Shown here in pieces: positions 17,827 through 27,465 of a stretch of DNA of 64,000 nucleotides. Position 1 is the stretch's first letter, and each line of letters starts with the position of its first letter. The notes below the pieces were generated by a model that searched no databases, was not told where the DNA came from, and saw nothing but the letters and a program-made list of their open reading frames with translations. A program made the position numbers and the translations under genes. Source of the stretch: Pseudomonas putida (GTDB taxonomy: Bacteria; Pseudomonadota; Gammaproteobacteria; Pseudomonadales; Pseudomonadaceae); the NCBI RefSeq assembly GCF_009883635.2, contig NZ_CP026115.2:1302001-1366000 (forward strand), given 5' to 3'.

Positions 17827-20126
17827 CCCTGAGCACCTCCGATCAGTTCCACCACGGCATCCAGCAACGCATCATCGTGGAAGCTGGCCTTTGCCAAATA
17901 GTAGTCGGCTCCAGCGTCCAGGCCACGTCGGCGATCTTCTTCACGATCCTTGTACGACACCACCATCACCGGCAGCGACTGCAACCGCTGGTCGCGGCGC
18001 ACCAGGGTGACCAGCTCGATGCCGTCCATGCGCGGCATGTCGATGTCGGTGATCAGCAGGTCGAAATCCTCGCTGCGCAAGGCGTTCCAGCCGTCCATGC
18101 CATCCACCGCCACCGCCACCTCGTAGCCACGATTGCTCAGCAGCTTGCGTTGCAGTTCGCGCACGGTGAGTGAGTCGTCGACCACCAGGATGCGCTTGCG
18201 GCTCAGACCTCGCGCCCCTTGCGCACCGCGCTCGATACGCTCCAGGCGGCCGGTGCTGAGCAGTTTTTCGACCGAGCGCAGCAAGTCTTCGACATCGATG
18301 ATCAACACCACCGAGCCATCGTCCAGCAGGGCCCCGGCGGAGATGTCCTGGACCTTGCCCAGACGCGGGTCGAGCGGCATCACCACCAGCACCCGCTCAC
18401 CGACCAGGCGCTCCACGGCCACCCCGTAAAGCTGCTCACGCTCGCGGATCACCACTACCCGCAGGCTGTTGGCCTCACCCTGCCCTGCCGGCCGGTTGAG
18501 CAACTGGCTGGCAGCCACCAGGCCAATATGCCGACCTTCGTGCCAGAAGTGCTGGCGGCCCTCGATCTGCACGATGTCATCGGCCGCCACCTCGAGGGTG
18601 CGCTCGATATGCGCCAGCGGGAACGCATAGGCCTCACCGCCCACTTCCACCACCAGGCTGCGCACCACCGACAGGGTCAGCGGCACCTCCAGTTGGAAGC
18701 GGCAGCCTTGGCCGGGCACCTGGCTCAGCTCGATCGAACCGCGCAGGTCGCGGACCATGTGCTGCACCGCATCCAGGCCAACACCACGGCCCGACACTTC
18801 GGTGACTTTGTCGCGCAGGCTGAAGCCCGGCAGGAACAGGAAGGTCAGCAGCTCGGCCTCGCTCATCTGCGCCACGGTGTCGGCTGGCGACAGGCCGCGC
18901 TCGACGATGTTGTGCTTGAGGCGCTCAAGGTCGATGCCAGCGCCGTCATCGCTCAGCTCAAGCATGAGCAGCCCGGCCTGGTGCGAGGCGCGCAGGCGGA
19001 TCGTGCCTTCCGCCGGTTTGCCCGCCAGCAGGCGCCGCTCGGGCAGTTCGATGCCATGGTCGACAGCATTGCGCAGCAAGTGGATCAACGGCGCTTCGAG
19101 CTTTTCCAGCACGTCGCGATCGACCTGGGTCTTCTCGCCTTCGATCTGCAGTTGCACCTGCTTGCCGAGCGAACGGCCGAGGTCGCGAACCATGCGGCTC
19201 TGGCCGGTGAGCACGTCGGCAAACGGACGCATGCGACAGGCCAATGCCGTGTCATAGAGCAACTGGGCCCGCTGGCTGGCCTGCCAGCCAAACTCGTCGA
19301 GGTCGGCGGCCTGCTGCTGGAGGATCTGCTGGGTTTCCAGCAGCAGGCGCTGGGTCTGGGCCAGGGCATCCAGCACTTCAGGGCTCTGGCCACTGTCTTC
19401 GAGCTGCGTTTTCAGGCCATCGAGGGCTCGCATGCCCTGGCCATGCATGCGCTTGAGGCGCTGCAGGGTAGCCAGGTAAGGCTTGAGGCGCTGGGTCTCG
19501 ACCAACGACTTGCTCGACAGGTCGAGCAGGCTGTTCAGGCGGTCGGCGGTCACCCGCAAGACCCGCTCGCTGCCTTCGCTCGCGCGCTTGCCGGCCTTGC
19601 GTGGCGCGGCAGGTTCAACTTCGGCTTCCACGGCCGGCGCCACCGGTTCAGGCTGGGCTGGCGGGACCACGGGCAACGCCGGCTCGAGCGTCACCGCTGC
19701 CGCTGCGGGCGCGGCAGCGGGCGGTACAGGCGTGGCAGCGGGGTCGAGCAGGCCGGCCAGCTGCGCCAGGAACGCCGGCACCAATGCCTCGCCATTCGGG
19801 TCGCCAGGCGTCGCGATGTGCATCAGCAAGTCGGTGCCGCGCAGCAGTGCATCGATGTGTTCGGCGCGCAGCAGCAGCCGGCCTTCCTGGGCCGCCACCA
19901 GGCAGTCTTCCATGACATGGGCGACACTGACCCCGGCATCGATGCCGACGATGCGCGCCGCACCTTTCAACGAATGAGCCGCACGCATGCAGGCTTCCAG
20001 CTGGTCGGCCTGGGTCGGGTTGCGTTCCAGTGCCATCAGCCCGGTGCTGAGCACCTGAGTCTGCGCCTCGGCCTCCAGGCTGAACAGTTCGAGCAGCGAT
20101 GCGTCGCGCATTTGCTCTGGGGTCAT
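17823..20126 (-). CDS. wspE: WspE: CheA-type hybrid histidine kinase
   Basis: A 767-residue hybrid kinase of the Wsp complex. An N-terminal HPt domain has the phospho-acceptor His51 ([13 protein letters not shown]). A Pro/Ala-rich linker (about 140-210) follows, then dimerisation and HATPase segments ([33 protein letters not shown]), a CheW-like coupling domain and a C-terminal receiver (about 643-767, acceptor Asp694 in [13 protein letters not shown]). It phosphorylates WspR and WspF. The start is ATG at 20126, overlapping the wspD stop by ATGA; readings further upstream only antisense wspD. Confidence 0.95.
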   Translation of the reverse strand: MTPEQMRDASLLELFSLEAEAQTQVLSTGLMALERNPTQADQLEACMRAAHSLKGAARIVGIDAGVSVAHVMEDCLVAAQEGRLLLRAEHIDALLRGTDLLMHIATPGDPNGEALVPAFLAQLAGLLDPAATPVPPAAAPAAAAVTLEPALPVVPPAQPEPVAPAVEAEVEPAAPRKAGKRASEGSERVLRVTADRLNSLLDLSSKSLVETQRLKPYLATLQRLKRMHGQGMRALDGLKTQLEDSGQSPEVLDALAQTQRLLLETQQILQQQAADLDEFGWQASQRAQLLYDTALACRMRPFADVLTGQSRMVRDLGRSLGKQVQLQIEGEKTQVDRDVLEKLEAPLIHLLRNAVDHGIELPERRLLAGKPAEGTIRLRASHQAGLLMLELSDDGAGIDLERLKHNIVERGLSPADTVAQMSEAELLTFLFLPGFSLRDKVTEVSGRGVGLDAVQHMVRDLRGSIELSQVPGQGCRFQLEVPLTLSVVRSLVVEVGGEAYAFPLAHIERTLEVAADDIVQIEGRQHFWHEGRHIGLVAASQLLNRPAGQGEANSLRVVVIREREQLYGVAVERLVGERVLVVMPLDPRLGKVQDISAGALLDDGSVVLIIDVEDLLRSVEKLLSTGRLERIERGAQGARGLSRKRILVVDDSLTVRELQRKLLSNRGYEVAVAVDGMDGWNALRSEDFDLLITDIDMPRMDGIELVTLVRRDQRLQSLPVMVVSYKDREEDRRRGLDAGADYYLAKASFHDDALLDAVVELIGGAQG

Positions 20127-20788
20127 GACAGGCTCCGCTGCACGGCAGACAGTAAGTGTTGATCGTCCAGCACCCGCACACTGCGCCCCCGCCACTGCAA
20201 GACCGCAGCGGTGAAGGGCGCTGCACCCTCGCCAGCACCCTGCAATGGCGCATCGAGGCGGTGAATGCCATCGATCTCGTCCACCGCCATGACCACTGGC
20301 CCGCCCGACGCCGCCAGGATCAGCATGCGTGGCATTGCCCGACCGCTGCGCGCCTGCTCGGACAAACGCTCCACGCCCAGCAGGTCGCCCAGCGACAGGC
20401 ACGGCACCAGCGCCCCGCGCACATTGGCGACCCCTTGCAGTACCCGGGAGCGCTGATGCGGCAACGAATGCACCGGTTGCAGGGGGGCGATCTCGGCCAG
20501 GCAGGCAGTGGCCAGGGCCAGCCACTCCTCGCCAAGGCGGAACAGCAGCAGCGAACGCCCGGCCGAAGTTTCGACGGGGGCGGCTTCGTGCGCCAGGTCC
20601 GCTTCGATCAGCGCGTAGCGGTCGAGCAGGCGCGTGGCCGCTGCTGCGTAGACTTCGCAGTTGCGACAATGGATATGCCGCTCCAGCAACGGGCAGTCCT
20701 TGCTGCCGTGCACACCAATACGGTTCCAGCAGTCGTCGATGCGCTCATCGTCCTGGGCCAGCAGCTCGATCGCGTGTTCGGCTTTCAT
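20123..20788 (-). CDS. wspD: WspD: CheW-type coupling protein with N-terminal Cys/His cluster
   Basis: A 221-residue scaffold coupling WspA to WspE. The C-terminal two-thirds (about 78-215) are a CheW domain (LLLFRLGEEWLALATACLAEI, GVANVRGALVPCLSLGDLL). The first 50 residues are unusual for CheW: C20, H27, C32, H38, H40, C41 and C44, the last four in HIHCRNC. That spacing looks like a metal or redox site. The other CheW in the operon (wspB) lacks it. The gene overlaps wspC and wspE by ATGA at both ends. Confidence 0.93.
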   Translation of the reverse strand: MKAEHAIELLAQDDERIDDCWNRIGVHGSKDCPLLERHIHCRNCEVYAAAATRLLDRYALIEADLAHEAAPVETSAGRSLLLFRLGEEWLALATACLAEIAPLQPVHSLPHQRSRVLQGVANVRGALVPCLSLGDLLGVERLSEQARSGRAMPRMLILAASGGPVVMAVDEIDGIHRLDAPLQGAGEGAAPFTAAVLQWRGRSVRVLDDQHLLSAVQRSLS

Positions 20789-22038
20789 CGTTCAGACTCC
20801 CGGCCAGCACGTGCCGCACGTTCCTGCAGGCGGCGGGCACCGGCTTCGTCACCTTGGGCAGCCAGCAACGTAGCCAGGTGCAACAATGCCTCAGGATGTT
20901 GAGGCTCCAGATACAGTGCCTTGCGGTAAAGGCTCAGCGCCTGCTGTGCATCACCCTCCGTGTCGCTCAGCAGCCCCAGCCAGTAGTAGACCTGGGCCTT
21001 GGGCGCGAACTGGCGCAGGTAGCGCTGGCAACTGGCGCGGGCCTGGGCACTGTTGCCAGCATTGGCCTGGCGCGCGATGTTGGCCAGCAACTCGCTTTCG
21101 CTCTCTCGCGGTTCGGTTGCCGGAGCTGCAGGTGGCACCACGCGCAGCGGCCGCGCTGGAGGCACAGTTGCTGGCCGCGGGCGACTCGAAGCTACTGCAG
21201 TGGGCAGCTGCCGGGGTGGTTGAACGGGCGTTGCCGGCACATCGGCGGGTTGACGAACGTAGGCAAACGACTGGGCAATACCCAATGGCCGCATGCCCAG
21301 GCGCGCCAGCAGGCTGCCTTCGGCAGGGCCGATGAACAGCACTCCCTGCGGCTGCGCCAGGCGCTTGAGCACCTCGAACACACGCTGCTGGGTCGGCACA
21401 TCGAAATAGATCAGCAGGTTGCGGCAGAACACAAAATCGTAAAGGCCATTGCGGCCGGCCAGCGCCGGGTCGAGCACATTGCCCGCTTCCAGGTTCACCG
21501 GCTGGCGTACCCGTTCGTCCAGCGTGTGGCCTTCCTCACCTTCACGGAAGTAGCGCTCGCGAAACCCAAGTTCAGCGCCGCGGAACGAGTTGCGCCCGTA
21601 TACGCCCTGTATGCCCTTGGCCACCGAACTAGGGCTGATATCGATACCGTCGATGCGAAAGTCGGCTGGGCTCATACCGGCATCGAGCAAGGCCATGGCT
21701 AGCGAATAAGGCTCCTCGCCGGTGGAGCACGGCAAGCTGAGCAGGCGCAACGGCCGCTCTCCGGCCAGCTCGGCCAGGCGTTTCTGGGCCAGGCCGACCA
21801 GCGCGGTGAACGACTCCGGGTAGCGGAAAAACCAGGTTTCCGGAACGATCACGGCCTCGATCAGCGCCAGTTGCTCATCCGGTGATTGCTGCAGGCGGAC
21901 CCAGTAGTCATCCAGATCGGCGGCATTCACTGCGGCACAGCGCTGGCGCAGGGCCCGCTCTACCATTGGCACGCCGACCGATTCGACATCCAGGCCGATA
22001 CGCTCTTGCAGGTAGCGGAAGAAACGTTGCTCGCTCAT
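20785..22038 (-). CDS. wspC: WspC: CheR-type methyltransferase with TPR tail
   Basis: A 417-residue SAM-dependent methyltransferase that methylates WspA. The CheR domain fills about residues 1-270: VPETWFFRYPESF, LRLLSLPCSTGEEPYSLAMAL (SAM site), IDGIDISPSSVAKG and DFVFCRNLLIYFD. A low-complexity Pro/Ala linker is followed by TPR-like repeats (about 315-410, VYYWLGLLSDTEGDAQQAL, ALLHLATLLAAQGDEAGA), typical of WspC. It overlaps both neighbours by ATGA. Confidence 0.95.
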   Translation of the reverse strand: MSEQRFFRYLQERIGLDVESVGVPMVERALRQRCAAVNAADLDDYWVRLQQSPDEQLALIEAVIVPETWFFRYPESFTALVGLAQKRLAELAGERPLRLLSLPCSTGEEPYSLAMALLDAGMSPADFRIDGIDISPSSVAKGIQGVYGRNSFRGAELGFRERYFREGEEGHTLDERVRQPVNLEAGNVLDPALAGRNGLYDFVFCRNLLIYFDVPTQQRVFEVLKRLAQPQGVLFIGPAEGSLLARLGMRPLGIAQSFAYVRQPADVPATPVQPPRQLPTAVASSRPRPATVPPARPLRVVPPAAPATEPRESESELLANIARQANAGNSAQARASCQRYLRQFAPKAQVYYWLGLLSDTEGDAQQALSLYRKALYLEPQHPEALLHLATLLAAQGDEAGARRLQERAARAGRESER

Positions 22039-22541
22039 GGTGCCACCTGTTCTGGTGGGTGCGGGAACAGCAGCTCGCGGACACTCTCTGGCAGCAGGTC
22101 ATCTACCTCGATCCGTTGCAGCAGGCCCTGGGCGTCCTGGCGGACCGGGCCCAGGTAAGGCGCATCGCCGTTGTCCAGGCCATAGGGCTGGAACTCGTCC
22201 GGCATGCAGCGCAGGGTTTCGGTGGCTTGCTCGAGGATCAGCCCCAGCACCTGGTCGTGGCGGTACCGCACCAGCACCAGGCGCGTGCTGGTGCGCTCGG
22301 CGGCCGGTTGGGCAAAGCTCAGCGCACTCAGGTCGACAACCGGCACCAGGACACCGCGATGCGCCAGGATGCCGGCCACCCAGGCCGGCGCCTGGGCAAT
22401 CGGTTTGAGCGGACGTCGCGGCAGCACCTCGATCACTTCGCGCACGTCCAGGGCAAAGCGCTGCTGGTTGAGGCGAAACTGCAGGTACAGCGTGCCCTTG
22501 GCGCTGGCCACCGCTGCCGGGTAGGAATGCAGGTCGCTCAT
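22035..22541 (-). CDS. wspB: WspB: CheW-type coupling protein
   Basis: A 168-residue single-domain CheW protein (YLQFRLNQQRFALDVREVIEV, WVAGILAHRGVLVPVVDLSAL, TSTRLVLVRYRHDQVLGLILE). It links the membrane receptor WspA to WspE. There is no Cys cluster at the N-terminus, in contrast to WspD. It starts 5 bases after wspA and overlaps wspC by ATGA. Confidence 0.94.
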   Translation of the reverse strand: MSDLHSYPAAVASAKGTLYLQFRLNQQRFALDVREVIEVLPRRPLKPIAQAPAWVAGILAHRGVLVPVVDLSALSFAQPAAERTSTRLVLVRYRHDQVLGLILEQATETLRCMPDEFQPYGLDNGDAPYLGPVRQDAQGLLQRIEVDDLLPESVRELLFPHPPEQVAP

Positions 22542-22546
22542 GGTGA

Positions 22547-24169
22547 TCAGACTTTGAAGCGCGATACACCACCGCGCAGGCCGGCCGCCACCTGGCTCAA
22601 CTCATCGATGGCGAAGCTGGCCTGGCGCAGCGACTCCACCGTCTGGGTGCTGGCATCGCTGAGCTGGGCAAGCGCCTGGTTGATCTGCTCGGCACCAGTG
22701 GCCTGGGCCTGCATGCCCTCGTTGACCATCAGCACCCGCGGCGCCAGGGCCTGGACCTGGTGAATGATCTGGCTCAGTTGCTCGCCCACCTGCTGCACCT
22801 CGAACATGCCGCGGCGCACTTCTTCGGAGAACTTGTCCATGCCCATGACCCCGGCCGACACCGCCGACTGGATCTCGCGCACCATCTGCTCGATGTCGTA
22901 GGTGGCCACGGCCGTCTGGTCTGCCAGACGTCGCACCTCGGTGGCGACCACGGCAAAACCGCGGCCATATTCACCGGCCTTCTCCGCCTCGATGGCGGCA
23001 TTGAGCGAGAGCAGGTTGGTCTGGTCGGCCACCTTGACGATGGTCACCACCATCTGCGTGATGTTGCTGGCCTTTTCGTTGAGGATCCCCAGCTTGGCGT
23101 TGACCAGGTCGGCGGCGCCCATCACCTGGTGCATGGTCTCTTCCATGCGCGCCAGGCCCTGCTGGCCGGAGCCGGCCAGGCTGGAGGCCTGGTCGGCGGC
23201 GGAGGTGACTTCGGTCATGGTGCGCACCAGGTCGCGCGAGGTGGCAGCGATCTCTCGCGAGGTGGCGCCGATCTCGGTGGTGGTGGCGGCCGTTTCGGTG
23301 GCGGTGGCCTGCTGCTGCTTGGAGGTGGCGGCAATCTCGGTGACCGAGGTGGTCACCTGCACCGACGAGCGCTGCGCCTGGGCCACCAGGTTGGCCAGGG
23401 CCTCAGCCATTTCGTTGAAGCCGCTTTCGATGGCGCCGAATTCATCCTTGCGGTCCAGGCTCAGGCGCATGCTCAGGTCGCCCGAGCGCAGTTTGTCGAG
23501 GGCATGCACCACGCGTTGCACCGGTGCGGTAATGGCGCGCATCAACAGCAAGCCACAGATACCGGCGGCCACGATCGCCAACAGCAGCGATACCATCATG
23601 CTGCCCTTGGCGGTGCTCACGGCACTGACGATTTCATGGGTGGCGGCGTCTGCCGACTCGCGGTTGTGCTCGATCACTACGTTGAGATGCTTGCGCCCTT
23701 CGATCCAGGCCGGGGTGAGCACATCGCTGATCAGCCGCTCGGCTTCGACGTATTGGTGCTGGCGGTAGGCTTCAAGCACCTGGTCAACCACGTTGAGGTA
23801 CTTTTCCTCGAGCTTGACGAAGGTATCGAAACGCTCCTGGTCGTCGGTGTCCTGGATGGTGCCCTGGTAGCTGGCCATGTGCTGCTTCAGACGATCATCG
23901 AAGCTCTTGAACAGGTCCATGTCGGCCGTGGTGATGTCGCGGCGATTGGACAGGCCCACCAGCTGCTGGCTGGTGACGTAGCTGTCGACCCAGGCGCTGC
24001 GGATCATCGAGCTGTAGTAGAGCCCTGGAATGCTGTCTGTCCCCACCGCTTCCTCGGCGGTTTCGATCGTCACCAGCCGCGAGTAGGCGGCTACGATCAT
24101 CAGCAGCATGATGGCGATGATCACGGCGAAACTTGCCAGGATCCGTTGGCGCAAGGTCCAGTTCTTCAC
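22547..24169 (-). CDS. wspA: WspA: membrane-bound methyl-accepting receptor
   Basis: A 540-residue chemoreceptor-like sensor. TM1 is at about 10-29, a periplasmic helical domain at 32-188, TM2 at about 191-213, then a HAMP domain and a long cytoplasmic signalling domain with the conserved hairpin-tip region ([19 protein letters not shown]). In Pseudomonas it responds to surface contact and, through WspE and WspR, raises cyclic-di-GMP. The start is GTG at 24169 (GAGGG 7 bases upstream); the nearby ATG is out of frame and closes at once. No CheR-docking pentapeptide is seen at the C-terminus, consistent with a receptor served by its own WspC. Confidence 0.95.
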   Translation of the reverse strand: MKNWTLRQRILASFAVIIAIMLLMIVAAYSRLVTIETAEEAVGTDSIPGLYYSSMIRSAWVDSYVTSQQLVGLSNRRDITTADMDLFKSFDDRLKQHMASYQGTIQDTDDQERFDTFVKLEEKYLNVVDQVLEAYRQHQYVEAERLISDVLTPAWIEGRKHLNVVIEHNRESADAATHEIVSAVSTAKGSMMVSLLLAIVAAGICGLLLMRAITAPVQRVVHALDKLRSGDLSMRLSLDRKDEFGAIESGFNEMAEALANLVAQAQRSSVQVTTSVTEIAATSKQQQATATETAATTTEIGATSREIAATSRDLVRTMTEVTSAADQASSLAGSGQQGLARMEETMHQVMGAADLVNAKLGILNEKASNITQMVVTIVKVADQTNLLSLNAAIEAEKAGEYGRGFAVVATEVRRLADQTAVATYDIEQMVREIQSAVSAGVMGMDKFSEEVRRGMFEVQQVGEQLSQIIHQVQALAPRVLMVNEGMQAQATGAEQINQALAQLSDASTQTVESLRQASFAIDELSQVAAGLRGGVSRFKV

Positions 24170-24297
24170 ATTCAGCCCTCAGGAATTCACAACGAGCGGG
24201 AAAAATCGCCGAAGTATAGCCCAGGCTTCCTACGCTTTTGCGGCTGAAATACGAGGTATTCAGGCCTCTGTCCCTGACGGACAGGCCATTTTCAAGT

Positions 24298-24984
24298 TCA
24301 TTGGCCTGCGGCAAGCCGTACCTGGCTCTCCAGTTCCTGACGCAGGGCCGGGTCGAGGCGCAACTGACGGGCTAGTTCATCGAGGTAGGCGCGCTCCATG
24401 AAGTTCTCCTGATCGACCATCATCACGCTGGCCAGGTACATCTCGGCAGCCATCTCTGGCGTTTGCGCGGCGCGGGCGACCTCGGCCGGGTCCAGCGGCT
24501 TGTTCAGTTCGGCGTGCAGCCAGTGCTGCAGGTCGCGGTCACTGTCCAGACGGGTGAACTCGCCTTCGATCAGGGCCCGTTCGCGCTCGTCGATATGGCC
24601 ATCGGACTTGGCCGCCGCCACCAGTGCGCGGAGCACTGCCTGGCTGTGCTGCTCAGCCTGGGCGGGCGGCAGGCGGTCGAGGGTCTGCGGCTCGGCGCCC
24701 TGCCCTGCGCCCTGACGCGCCTGCCAATTGCCATAGGCCTTGTAGGCCAGCACGCCAAGTGCCGCCAGGCCGCCGTAGGTAAGGACCTTGCCGCCATATT
24801 TACGGGCCTTCTTGCTACCCAGCAACAAGCCCAGCGCACCGCCGCCCAGCAACCCGCCACCCGCCCCGGAAAGCAGGCTGCCCAAGCCATTTGCTCCCGC
24901 CGCAGGTTTGCCGGGGGCGGATGGCTTGTTCAGCAATTCCTGGCCAGATTTCAGCAGTTGATCGAGCAAGCCACGGGTGTTCAT
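24298..24984 (-). CDS. TerB/DUF533 family inner-membrane protein
   Basis: A 228-residue protein. The N-terminal third is Gly-rich and hydrophobic (GLGSLLSGAGGGLLGGGALGLLLGS, then VLTYGGLAALGVLAYKAYG), with one or two membrane-associated segments. The C-terminal half (about 110-228) is a TerB-like all-helical domain (LRALVAAAKSDGHIDERERALIE, EMAAEMYLASVMMVD, ERAYLDELARQLRLD). It matches the YebE/DUF533 family, often annotated tellurite resistance TerB; a role in tellurite resistance is not shown for this branch. It appears to be a single gene with its own upstream region. Confidence 0.85.
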   Translation of the reverse strand: MNTRGLLDQLLKSGQELLNKPSAPGKPAAGANGLGSLLSGAGGGLLGGGALGLLLGSKKARKYGGKVLTYGGLAALGVLAYKAYGNWQARQGAGQGAEPQTLDRLPPAQAEQHSQAVLRALVAAAKSDGHIDERERALIEGEFTRLDSDRDLQHWLHAELNKPLDPAEVARAAQTPEMAAEMYLASVMMVDQENFMERAYLDELARQLRLDPALRQELESQVRLAAGQ

Positions 24985-25140
24985 GTGCAGGTCTCCACGC
25001 GTTGGTAGTCAGCCGACAGAGTAAGCCTTGCCCGTTTACAGGCCATGCCCCGATTTGCTTCTGGATGTTGCATTAGCTGGCAAAAAGCCAACTAGACTCG
25101 ACCACTGCCCCGACCAAAATCTCCAAGAAGAGGGAACACC

Positions 25141-26292
25141 ATGTCAGTGCACAAGACCGCATTGCTCGGCGCCGTGACCGGCGCGCTGCTGGCCAGCGCC
25201 AGCCTGCAGGCCGCCGAGTTGCCCAAGGCCCTGGGCGCCGGCGAAGGCCGACTGGATATCGTCGCCTGGCCCGGCTACATCGAGCGCGGTGAAAGCGACA
25301 AGGCCTACGACTGGGTCACGGGCTTTGAAAAGGAAACCGGCTGCAAGGTCAGCGTCAAGACCGCTGCCACCTCCGATGAAATGGTCAGCCTGATGACCAA
25401 GGGCGGCTACGACCTGGTCACCGCTTCCGGCGACGCCTCGCTGCGCCTGATCGTCGGCAAGCGCGTACAGCCGATCAACACTGCGCTGATCCCCAACTGG
25501 AAGAACATCGACCCGCGCCTGCAGAACGGCGGCTGGTACGTGGTCGACAAGCAGGTGTACGGCACGCCGTACCAATGGGGCCCGAATGTGCTGCTGTACA
25601 ACACCAATACCTTCAAGCAGGCACCGACCAGCTGGAATGTGGTGTTCGAGCCGCAGGACCTGCCCGATGGCAAGCCGAACAAGGGCCGCGTGCAGGCGTA
25701 TGACGGGCCGATCTACATCGCCGATGCAGCGCTGTACCTGAAGTCGGCCAAACCCGAGTTGGGCATCAAGGACCCGTACGAGCTCAATGAAGCTCAGTAC
25801 AAGGCCGTGCTCGACCTGCTGCGCCAGCAACAACCGCTGATCCACCGTTACTGGCACGACGCCACGGTGCAGATGAGCGATGTGAAGAACGAAGGCGTGG
25901 TCGCCTCCAGTTCGTGGGGCTACATGGTCAATGGCCTGAAGGCCGAGAACCAGCCGGTGGCCTCGACCATTCCCAAGGAAGGTGCCACCGGCTGGGCCGA
26001 CACCACCATGCTGCACAGCGAAGCCAAGCACCCCAATTGCGCCTACAAGTGGATGGACTGGTCGCTGCAACCCAGGGTGCAGGGCGATGTCGCGGCCTGG
26101 TTCGGCTCGTTGCCTGCGGTGCCGGCAGCCTGTACCGGCAGTGAACTGCTGGGGGCTGAAGGGTGCAAGACCAACGGCTTCGACAACTTCGACAAGATCG
26201 CCTTCTGGAAAACCCCACAGGCCCAGGGCGGCAAATTCGTGCCCTATAGCCGCTGGACCCAGGATTACATTGCGATCATGGGCGGGCGCTGA
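25141..26292 (+). CDS. Polyamine-type ABC transporter substrate-binding protein
   Basis: A 383-residue periplasmic binding protein with a signal peptide (cleavage probably after SLQA, about residue 24). The mature N-terminus GRLDIVAWPGYIERGESD and the segments KTAATSDEMVSLMTKGGYDLVTASGD and VYGTPYQWGPNVLLYN match the PotD/PotF cluster of extracellular solute-binding proteins. The downstream aminobutyraldehyde dehydrogenase suggests putrescine or a related amine as ligand, an inference. GAAGAGGGA precedes the ATG. A long REP hairpin separates it from the ATPase gene, fitting higher expression of the binding protein. Confidence 0.9.
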   Translation: MSVHKTALLGAVTGALLASASLQAAELPKALGAGEGRLDIVAWPGYIERGESDKAYDWVTGFEKETGCKVSVKTAATSDEMVSLMTKGGYDLVTASGDASLRLIVGKRVQPINTALIPNWKNIDPRLQNGGWYVVDKQVYGTPYQWGPNVLLYNTNTFKQAPTSWNVVFEPQDLPDGKPNKGRVQAYDGPIYIADAALYLKSAKPELGIKDPYELNEAQYKAVLDLLRQQQPLIHRYWHDATVQMSDVKNEGVVASSSWGYMVNGLKAENQPVASTIPKEGATGWADTTMLHSEAKHPNCAYKWMDWSLQPRVQGDVAAWFGSLPAVPAACTGSELLGAEGCKTNGFDNFDKIAFWKTPQAQGGKFVPYSRWTQDYIAIMGGR

Positions 26293-26311
26293 GTTCGGTT
26301 TAAGCCTGTCA

Positions 26312-26390
26312 GGGCCCTTTCGCGGGGCAAGCCCGCTCCTACAGGGGCACACGATACCTGTAGGAGCGGGCTTGCCCCGCGAAGAGGCCC
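26312..26390. repeat. Inverted pair of REP elements between binding protein and ATPase genes
   Basis: Two 34-base copies of the P. putida REP, 26312-26345 and 26357-26390, in opposite orientation with an 11-base loop; 32 of 34 positions pair. In mRNA this forms a very stable hairpin directly after the binding-protein stop codon. Confidence 0.92.
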
Positions 26391-26423
26391 GAACAGGAGA
26401 CAGATATTGTTCGGAGCTCACGC

Positions 26424-27464
26424 ATGCCGCTAGCCGTCCAGTTCACCCAGGTTTCCCGCACCTTTGGCGAGGTCAAGGCCGTCGACCAGGTCAGCATCGA
26501 CATCGATGACGGCGAATTCTTCTCCATGCTCGGCCCCTCCGGCTCGGGCAAGACCACCTGCCTGCGCCTGATCGCCGGTTTCGAGCAACCGAACAGCGGC
26601 TCGATCCGCATCCACGGCGTCGAAGCCGCTGGCGTGCCGCCCTACCAGCGCGACGTCAATACCGTGTTCCAGGACTACGCGCTGTTCCCGCACATGAACG
26701 TGCGCGACAACATCGCCTACGGCCTCAAGGTCAAGGGTGTGGCCAAGGCCGAACGCCAGGCCCGCGCCGAAGAAGCGCTGGCCATGGTCGCCCTGGCCGG
26801 CTACGGCGAACGCAAGCCGGCGCAGCTCTCTGGCGGCCAGCGCCAGCGCGTGGCACTGGCCCGCGCCCTGGTCAACCGGCCACGGGTGCTGCTGCTCGAC
26901 GAGCCGCTGGGCGCGCTCGACCTGAAGCTGCGCGAACAGATGCAGGGCGAATTGAAGAAGCTGCAACGCCAGCTGGGCATCACCTTCATCTTCGTTACCC
27001 ACGACCAGACCGAAGCACTGTCGATGTCAGACCGGGTGGCGGTGTTCAACCGTGGGCGCATCGAACAGGTCGACACGCCACGCAACTTGTACATGAAGCC
27101 CGCGACCACGTTCGTCGCCGAATTCGTTGGCACCTCCAACGTCATCCGCGGTGACCTCGCCGAACAGCTCAGCGGCAGCCGCTCACCTTTCTCCATCCGC
27201 CCCGAGCATATCCGCCTGGTGGATCAGCCCGGCCAGGTGCAAGACGTCCAGCTCAGCGGCCTGCTGCGTGACATCCAGTATCAGGGCAGCGCCACCCGCT
27301 ACGAGGTACAACTGGACAGCGGCCAGCTGCTTGCCATAAGCCACGCCAACGACCGCTGGCAGGAGCATCCACAGCCCTGGCAAGCTGGCCAGCAGGTACA
27401 GGTGCGCTGGCCTCGCGAGGCGATGACCGCGCTGCAGGAAACCGTCCTGGCCGAGGCCCGCTGA
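26424..27464 (+). CDS. ABC transporter ATP-binding protein (PotA/PotG-like)
   Basis: A 346-residue importer ATPase. Walker A GPSGSGKTT is at 37-45, the Q-loop in VFQDYALFPHMNV, the signature LSGGQRQRVALARAL, Walker B VLLLDEPLGALD and the switch FVTHDQTEALSMSD. The C-terminal TOBE-type domain (about 250-346, SPFSIRPEHIRLVD) matches the polyamine/iron/sugar importer class. It stops 1 base before the first permease starts, so the transporter genes form one transcript. Confidence 0.93.
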   Translation: MPLAVQFTQVSRTFGEVKAVDQVSIDIDDGEFFSMLGPSGSGKTTCLRLIAGFEQPNSGSIRIHGVEAAGVPPYQRDVNTVFQDYALFPHMNVRDNIAYGLKVKGVAKAERQARAEEALAMVALAGYGERKPAQLSGGQRQRVALARALVNRPRVLLLDEPLGALDLKLREQMQGELKKLQRQLGITFIFVTHDQTEALSMSDRVAVFNRGRIEQVDTPRNLYMKPATTFVAEFVGTSNVIRGDLAEQLSGSRSPFSIRPEHIRLVDQPGQVQDVQLSGLLRDIQYQGSATRYEVQLDSGQLLAISHANDRWQEHPQPWQAGQQVQVRWPREAMTALQETVLAEAR

Positions 27465-27465
27465 C

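Noticed and set aside
18219..20162. A 647-codon open frame on the plus strand
   Set aside because: Antisense to wspE, which has all kinase motifs.
20127..20669. An N-terminal extension of wspE of about 180 codons
   Set aside because: The extra sequence is wspD read in another frame; the ATGA overlap at 20123-20126 fixes the start.
24298..24984. A tellurite resistance determinant
   Set aside because: Only a TerB-like domain of the DUF533 type is present; no other ter genes occur, so the resistance label is not supported.
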